Assembly: GCA_045546995.1 (NCBI GenBank)
Contig: JAZQDW010000030.1
Span: 1-8,657 of the forward strand
Length of the DNA stretch: 8,657 nt
Source of the DNA: Firm-08 sp045546995
GTDB taxonomy: Bacteria > Bacillota > Clostridia > Oscillospirales > QAKW01
Direction of reading: 5' to 3'
Below are positions 5,701 through 8,657 of the stretch, one piece after another. Each line of letters opens with the position of its first letter. Within the stretch, counting starts at the first letter, position 1. Under the pieces are notes generated by a model, which was not told the DNA's origin, did not search any database, and saw only the letters and a list, made by a program, of their open reading frames with translations. A program made the translations under genes and the position numbers.

Positions 5701-7901
5701 CCCAGCAGATAATGTACATTGAACTCGTTGGAGAACTTACCGGCGCCGCTGTAACTACTCTCGGAACCGTAGGCGCCGTGACCCTCGACGATCTTACGGC
5801 TATCCATAACTTCACCGTCGATGCTGAAGGTATAAACGTTGTCACGGCATTCCAACTTGAATACGTGGTTGCCGGTAATGGCGTTTCCGGTGTAACCTCT
5901 CCAGAAGTTATCCGTCCAGCCGGAATCACGGAACAGTCTCCAACCGGTATCATTGGTATGATACACGAAAATAAAGTGAGGCTGATTGTTGGCGTCCGTA
6001 GTCTTGGAAAACTCGTCCGCGGAGGACAGCAGCATAGAGCCGTTGCCTACGCCGTTGCTCTTCCACTCGATGCTCCAGTAACCGTCGCCATCCAGGGTCA
6101 GGTCACGGGACATTTCCAAAGCGGTCTTGCCGGCAAAGCCGGAATTGCTTTCGGAGGCGGGCGTCAGAACAATGTCACCGGCCGTAGTGGTGGGTTGATT
6201 GTTCTCGAAGGTCCAGGTGTATTCTTCCGTATTAATGCTGTCAAAATTCTCAGCCGCATTACCCACTACCTGAATGTTGATGGTAGCAATGGGAGTGGTA
6301 TTATCGGAACAGGAGTAGATCTCCATTTTACAGGAGGAGCCGGGCGTTGCATCCTTCTTGATGGCAAAATCGTTTTCGCCGTCGAAGTTTACGATGCTGT
6401 CGCCGACAAACTTATAACCAAAGGTATCGTCCGAGGTCCAGCTGGAAGGACGGGTGCAATAGTTATAGAAATCACCGGCCTTGACGTACAGCGTCTGACC
6501 GTCGGCAAAACCGATCTGGTTGAAATATGCCTTGGCAGACGTGGCAGGCTCCAGCACCTGTTTGCCGCTGTAGATTCTGGCGGCGTTGGCGCCGGTGTGC
6601 AGGCCGTAATAGTTTTTACCGACCTGATTAAAGTGCAGTTCATCATAACGGTAGCTGCCCTCTGCCTGAGAGAAGGTCTGACCGATACGGGAAGCAACGA
6701 AATAATCGTCAAAATCCTCTGCCAGCTTGAACTGCGCGGTACGGGTGGAGGCGGTAATACCAACCGGTCTCCAGGCAACCATCATATCCATACAATAGTC
6801 AAAGCCCAGTATGTCGGTCATATAAGTACGGAAGGTATGTGTGCCGGCCGGATAGTTGGTGCCCAGGGTGGTAAAGGAATTGGTGTTTTTATTCACGGCA
6901 AAGCCGTCATAGTGCTTGGACCAGTGAGAGCTGACCTCAGCGCAGCCCTGCAGGAAGAAGTAGGAACGCAGGCGGGTCTCATACTTACTTTGGAAATCGC
7001 TCTTGTTCCACAGTTCATATGCCTTTTCATAAACGGCATTGATCAAAGCCCAGGTACCGGAACTACTGGTGAACGAGGTGCTGACGCCGGGCAAAAACTG
7101 AGCGATGCCGGTACCGGAAATACCGGCATTCATCACCAGGTTCTTCTCACCGGTCTTTTCATACAGCGCCTTGGCAATACCGGGCTCCACGCCGCCGACG
7201 GCAGCTTTACCGTTGTCCTGCGTCATATTGGTAAAGGAAGCAGGTACGGTCAAAGAGCTGATGGGACCGAAATAGATGCCGGTACCCTTCTTCGGCGCAA
7301 CGGACTGCGCAGGATCGTTGTAGTTGTAAGCAGAGTTGGACTGACCGGTGACCAACCAAATGCCCAGTACGGCGCGAATGGTCTTGGTGATGGTCAGGGT
7401 CTTGGTGTCGCTGCCGAGGGTGGCAGTGATGGTAACGGGTGTGTCGGAAACCTTCACCACGTGGATCTCACCGTTGCTGCTAACCGTAGCAATACCGGTA
7501 TTGCTGGAGGTATAGCTGGCGCCGGACAGACCGCTGTTCCAGGTATAATAGTCGTCATACTGCAACACAAATCCCAGGGAGGCGTCCTTCACAAACTTGA
7601 TGGTGTAGGTGGTGCCATCCTTGATTACCGTGGCGTCTGCCTCGGTAGCGGTGTCGGGCAGCTGTGCCTGATAGACGGTGGCGCCGGTACAGCTTACCTG
7701 CGGTACACGGGGACGACCGTCGGGGATCTTGACGGTAAAGGTATTACCGACAGCAGTGCTTGCTGTCACCGTGTTGTCATCCAACACGATGCCAAGAGCG
7801 TCCAGAGTGGTGGCTGCAGATGCAGTATTGAAGCCGGTGAACAACGTGGCCATCATACAGATGGTCAGAACCCAGCTCAATAAAACCTTGATTTTCTTCA
7901 T
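2727..7901 (-). CDS. Secreted SLH-anchored multidomain protein with SASA/SGNH esterase-like, LamG-like and beta-helix domains
   Basis: This 1724-residue surface protein starts with a signal peptide (residues 1-29; KK start, hydrophobic core, cleavage near ASA-A). Domains: Ig/Big-like beta segment about 85-174. SASA-type SGNH esterase about 178-446, with GQSNS (nucleophile S188) and YDELHF (D420, H423). Beta segment 455-547. Concanavalin/LamG-like domain about 555-760. Right-handed beta-helix about 905-1260, opening with AGTYNESVTF and carrying recurring N-x-F/Y turns. Five H-C-C-C modules plus a final CxxC, 1292-1517. SLH domains about 1538-1589, 1600-1653 and 1665-1718 (TRA, TRE and TRAE motifs). 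Likely role: wall-attached binding and de-O-acetylation of host or dietary glycans, inferred. Oddity: the family's QGExD block reads QGCAE (318-322). AAAGGAG (7910-7916) lies 8 bases before the ATG; the gene is single, with its own terminator. Architecture is firm, catalytic activity less so. Confidence 0.93.
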   Translation of the reverse strand: MKKIKVLLSWVLTICMMATLFTGFNTASAATTLDALGIVLDDNTVTASTAVGNTFTVKIPDGRPRVPQVSCTGATVYQAQLPDTATEADATVIKDGTTYTIKFVKDASLGFVLQYDDYYTWNSGLSGASYTSSNTGIATVSSNGEIHVVKVSDTPVTITATLGSDTKTLTITKTIRAVLGIWLVTGQSNSAYNYNDPAQSVAPKKGTGIYFGPISSLTVPASFTNMTQDNGKAAVGGVEPGIAKALYEKTGEKNLVMNAGISGTGIAQFLPGVSTSFTSSSGTWALINAVYEKAYELWNKSDFQSKYETRLRSYFFLQGCAEVSSHWSKHYDGFAVNKNTNSFTTLGTNYPAGTHTFRTYMTDILGFDYCMDMMVAWRPVGITASTRTAQFKLAEDFDDYFVASRIGQTFSQAEGSYRYDELHFNQVGKNYYGLHTGANAARIYSGKQVLEPATSAKAYFNQIGFADGQTLYVKAGDFYNYCTRPSSWTSDDTFGYKFVGDSIVNFDGENDFAIKKDATPGSSCKMEIYSCSDNTTPIATINIQVVGNAAENFDSINTEEYTWTFENNQPTTTAGDIVLTPASESNSGFAGKTALEMSRDLTLDGDGYWSIEWKSNGVGNGSMLLSSADEFSKTTDANNQPHFIFVYHTNDTGWRLFRDSGWTDNFWRGYTGNAITGNHVFKLECRDNVYTFSIDGEVMDSRKIVEGHGAYGSESSYSGAGKFSNEFNVHYLLGGINQNGLASTKYGYSGDVEYVTIRLGDEDPTISKINNYPYGAKSGKGTAEDPYVIDVNVAAGTKIDATAFTASTPAGTLALSAEKFGGESLGVLSCDAGTKNVYAMILGALPHMSTFYKINFIVSANPDKLPDDIYPDTNTVMVDAAAADLDIGDAKQYTVEGKTYSFVAGHNLYAKLSEAYKAVKDGATILMAAGTYNESVTFAKNVTVKGAQAGVNPNAKTADEKVWDAVRSDLSKETVITGLWTVSDGCDTFTVDGVAFNKTGRLYNGKKVDNSEVAIELKNILVDGLTNDAAFRFGDTSANSTVAIFGSVTIENMRAVNLTKNHLIYSGLNNVTIQNSYFHGGSRVGKFTLPDVVDDTTEIPASFTFTGNLLDGATKAYTVDFALASDESKSAAAYGEIDVTVSENVFLNTVSAAVTETVGVVELSVDQDTFTFAFEDNLIYEGDASVSAANKAFVVVGSGVSLALEDTDRGDNYTFKRNRFISTKADVPMIVSSDIETRKNNNNINVGGNYAEVAGVCVTPNTNTASGSLTQDRPVSFLNYYYTKADLSESTCEHDNTTTTGVPASCQGAGYEDLVCAACGEVLQHTDLPKTDHINSDWIVEVEATCTTAGVEVQNCTFCGEKQAERPVEKLGHDDGKWKTVTDASCAQEGKRARLCTRCDYELESIVLAKKDHSFESVNVVEATCTAAGAEDFECIVCGATKTEVLPQLLHTPGKWTVTTEPDCAAGTDGERQILCTECDKVMDSEVIAYEHSYVDEVILPSERGSLGVTMSVCEICGEPNAQEPISLIIPEQAALTIFEDVSKNDWFIKNESVDTMLLLGLFTGTGKTTFSPQMKMTRAMFVTVLSRLDGAATDNDVTTRFEDVAVGAWYTGAVAWAAENAIVSGTSYYTFEPNAPITREQICKMMVNYIKFADLKLYAVAEEKTFADQADISSWAATDVKICQVAGIITGKERNRFDPQGYATRAEVATIFTQLLRNPGFWN

Positions 7902-7940
7902 AGAGCTCTCTCCTTTGTATTTATATACTTATACTCTTTT

Positions 7941-7961
7941 ATTATATATTATAAGTGTCAA
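7941..7961 (-). promoter_or_regulatory. Probable promoter region of the SLH protein gene
   Basis: On the minus strand this AT-rich segment holds a TTGACA (7956-7961) and two overlapping-type TATAAT boxes (7948-7953 and 7941-7946), about 40 bases upstream of the ATG at 7901. The TTGACA does not stand 16-18 bases from either TATAAT, and the box at 17-bp spacing (AAGAGT) is poor. The exact -35/-10 pair is therefore uncertain, though a start somewhere near 7930-7940 is likely. Confidence 0.4.
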
Positions 7962-7983
7962 AATTTCCATATCTGCTTTTACC

Positions 7984-8002
7984 AAAAAACAAGGTGTTTT
8001 TT
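7984..8002. other. A/T-only style hairpin upstream of the SLH gene promoter
   Basis: AAAAAACA (7984-7991) pairs with TGTTTTTT (7995-8002) around a 3-base AGG loop, flanked by T/A runs on both sides. It may be a weak bidirectional terminator insulating the SLH gene from upstream transcription. The stem has only one G-C pair, so it may also be chance in AT-rich DNA. Confidence 0.3.
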
Positions 8003-8030
8003 TGTTCAGTTTATACAAAAAATAAATATC

Positions 8031-8140
8031 CTCCCGCATAGCGGGCATAGCCATAATACTACCGGCAGCACCGGGGTGCGCTCTTGATTGGCCTGCCGGC
8101 CGTGCATTGATTGCCGGCTGCCCATAAATGGGCTGCACAG
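8031..8140. repeat. GC-rich palindrome cluster, probable intergenic repeat element
   Basis: Within AT-rich intergenic DNA this GC-rich block has CCCGC/GCGGG (8033-8037/8041-8045), CCGGCAG/CTGCCGG (8062-8068/8093-8099, enclosing a smaller GCAC/GTGC stem), and GCCCA/TGGGC (8120-8124/8129-8133). The motif GATTG-CC(T)GCCGGC recurs in slightly altered form at about 8086-8100 and 8108-8118. No gene is supported. The abrupt base-composition change and stacked palindromes suggest a dispersed repeat, but no second full copy is in the window. Confidence 0.4.
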
Positions 8141-8143
8141 CCT

Positions 8144-8370
8144 GCCTTGGCTCCCTCTGACGAGGGAGCTGTCCGAGCGTCAGCGAAGACTGAGGGAGAG
8201 ATAACGAAACTCCCCATTCTGCCCCTTGGCTCCCTCTGACGAGGGAGCTGTCCGAGCGTCAGCGAGGACTGAGGGAGAGATAACGAAACTTCCCATTCTG
8301 CCCCTATCCTCTCTCCCTCCGTCTTTTTGCTACGCAAAAATCCACCTCCCTCGACAGAGGGAGGCGAGGC
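8144..8370. mobile_element. MITE-like inverted-repeat element with duplicated left arm
   Basis: The first 26 bases of the element (8144-8169) match the reverse complement of the last 26 (8345-8370) at 22 positions. Each end is itself a hairpin (GCTCCCTC-TGAC-GAGGGAGC at 8150-8169; CCTCCCTC-GACA-GAGGGAGG at 8345-8364). The arms also match further in: 8187-8200 against the reverse complement of 8311-8324, 13/14. A TTTTTGC/GCAAAAA hairpin (8324-8340) lies in the right arm. No transposase is encoded. A basic copy would be 8223-8370; an extra left arm precedes it as a tandem repeat. This CTCCCTC...GAGGGAG type of palindrome is one I recall as frequent between genes of gut Clostridia, but copy number in this genome cannot be seen here. 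Confidence 0.65.
8145..8302. repeat. Two tandem 79-bp copies of the element's left arm
   Basis: Copies at 8145-8223 and 8224-8302 are identical at 77 of 79 positions. The differences are GAAGAC/GAGGAC near the middle and CTCCCC/CTTCCC near the end. The near identity points to a recent duplication or slippage event inside the inverted-repeat element. Confidence 0.9.
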
Positions 8371-8434
8371 ACAAGTTGCCCTCTGCTCCTTATTTAGACC
8401 GTTTTTTTCCTGCTCATCCTAAAGCCCTATCGGG

Positions 8435-8457
8435 CCACGCGACGATCGCGTGGTTTT
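8435..8457 (+). terminator. Hairpin plus short T-run, possible plus-strand terminator
   Basis: CCACGCGA (8435-8442) pairs perfectly with TCGCGTGG (8446-8453) around a CGA loop and is followed by TTTTC. A small GCCC/GGGC hairpin precedes it at 8424-8435. No plus-strand gene lies upstream in the window, so this is either a leftover terminator or part of the surrounding string of palindromes. Confidence 0.4.
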
Positions 8458-8467
8458 CGGTTACAAT

Positions 8468-8497
8468 AAAAAGTGAGGTCGGCAGACCTCACTTTTT
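8468..8497. terminator. Perfect bidirectional intrinsic terminator
   Basis: AAAAAGTGAGGTC (8468-8480) pairs over 13 bases with GACCTCACTTTTT (8485-8497) around a GGCA loop. The A-run/GC stem/T-run layout gives a U-tract on either strand. It probably separates the minus-strand SLH gene from whatever lies beyond the right edge. Confidence 0.75.
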
Positions 8498-8529
8498 CAG
8501 CGTGTCAAAGAATCCCCTTTGACACGCTG
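8498..8529. other. 12-bp perfect hairpin directly adjoining the bidirectional terminator
   Basis: CAGCGTGTCAAA (8498-8509) pairs with TTTGACACGCTG (8518-8529) around GAATCCCC. It touches the preceding terminator without a gap, has no following T-run, and is followed by a small GGCA/TGCC stem (8529-8539). It could be part of an RNA leader, a protein-binding palindrome or a repeat fragment. Confidence 0.5.
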
Positions 8530-8539
8530 GCAGACTGCC

Positions 8540-8657
8540 AAAAAAGGCGTTGCATTTCGCCGAGAGGACTTCGTCGGCGTACGTGGGTACGGTAGAAGTT
8601 CTATCGGCGGAAAACAGTAAATCCCTTGCAACGCAAGGGAAAGAAGGAATTAATTTG
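8540..8657 (+). other. Gene-free right edge with more hairpins; possible leader of a plus-strand gene beyond the window
   Basis: Pairings seen: CGCCGA/TCGGCG (8558-8563/8574-8579); or, exclusive of part of that, ACTTC/GAAGT (8568-8572/8595-8599) enclosing CGTAC/GTACG (8578-8582/8588-8592); and TCCCTTGC/GCAAGGGA (8622-8629/8633-8640). The last is followed by AAGGA (8644-8648), which could be a ribosome binding site for a start codon at or just past the edge (a TTG sits at 8655-8657). Too little is present to call a gene or name a leader family. Confidence 0.25.

Noticed and set aside
3333..7883. A 1516-codon open frame on the plus strand antisense to the SLH gene
   Set aside because: It is codon-aligned antisense, Gly/Val/Ile-rich and low in recognisable motifs. 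The minus-strand gene has a signal peptide, ribosome binding site, catalytic motifs, SLH domains and terminator. The opening is explained by codon bias.
7933..7961. TTGACA with a 17-bp-spaced -10 box for the SLH gene
   Set aside because: At 17-bp spacing from the TTGACA the -10 position reads AAGAGT. The good TATAAT boxes are far too close to it, so a clean promoter pair cannot be claimed.
8059..8522. Open frames on both strands in the right intergenic region
   Set aside because: They consist of the tandem arm copies and hairpins of the inverted-repeat element and have no ribosome binding sites or recognisable domains.
8558..8657. T-box or other known riboswitch
   Set aside because: The stretch GTGGGTACGG only loosely recalls a T-box antiterminator sequence, and no specifier-type stem or complete known motif is visible.

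Overview
The window looks like a piece of a Gram-positive, strictly gut-type Clostridia genome (Oscillospiraceae/Ruminococcaceae-like). This placement is inferred from three things: an S-layer-homology (SLH) anchored surface protein, strong AAGGAG-type ribosome binding sites, and palindromic intergenic elements of a kind I associate with gut Clostridia. All three supported genes lie on the minus strand. Position 1 coincides with the first base of an inverted-repeat arm, which would fit a contig broken in a multicopy repeat.

Reading in the direction of transcription (right to left): 8031-8657 is gene-free and packed with hairpins. It holds a MITE-like inverted-repeat element with a duplicated left arm (8144-8370), a bidirectional terminator (8468-8497), and further hairpins running to the edge. 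Next comes one giant gene (7901-2727) for a 1724-residue secreted protein. Its parts are a signal peptide, an Ig-like segment, a SASA/SGNH carbohydrate-esterase-like domain, a LamG-like lectin domain, a right-handed beta-helix, a ladder of Cys/His modules and three SLH domains. It is probably a cell-wall-attached glycan-binding and deacetylating protein. It ends in a clear intrinsic terminator (2674-2703).

Behind that terminator is an unusual 175-bp array (2500-2674) in which a 9-mer, AGTGATATT, is repeated four times forward and then three to four times inverted. Neighbouring copies are separated by short palindromes of different sequence. A second strong hairpin (2448-2488) closes this region. 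A consensus promoter (TTGACA, 17 bp, TACAAT; 2272-2300) then drives a two-gene operon: a small four-helix membrane protein (2245-1706) and a cytoplasmic PHP-family metal-dependent phosphoesterase (1690-275).

The PHP gene's stop codon is the first codon of a 277-bp element bounded by perfect 21-bp inverted repeats (1-21 and 257-277). This element contains several internal hairpins and a 10-bp long-range complementarity. The most noteworthy items are the AGTGATATT hairpin array, the structured inverted-repeat element at the left edge, and the SLH protein's domain combination and five-fold H-C-C-C modules.
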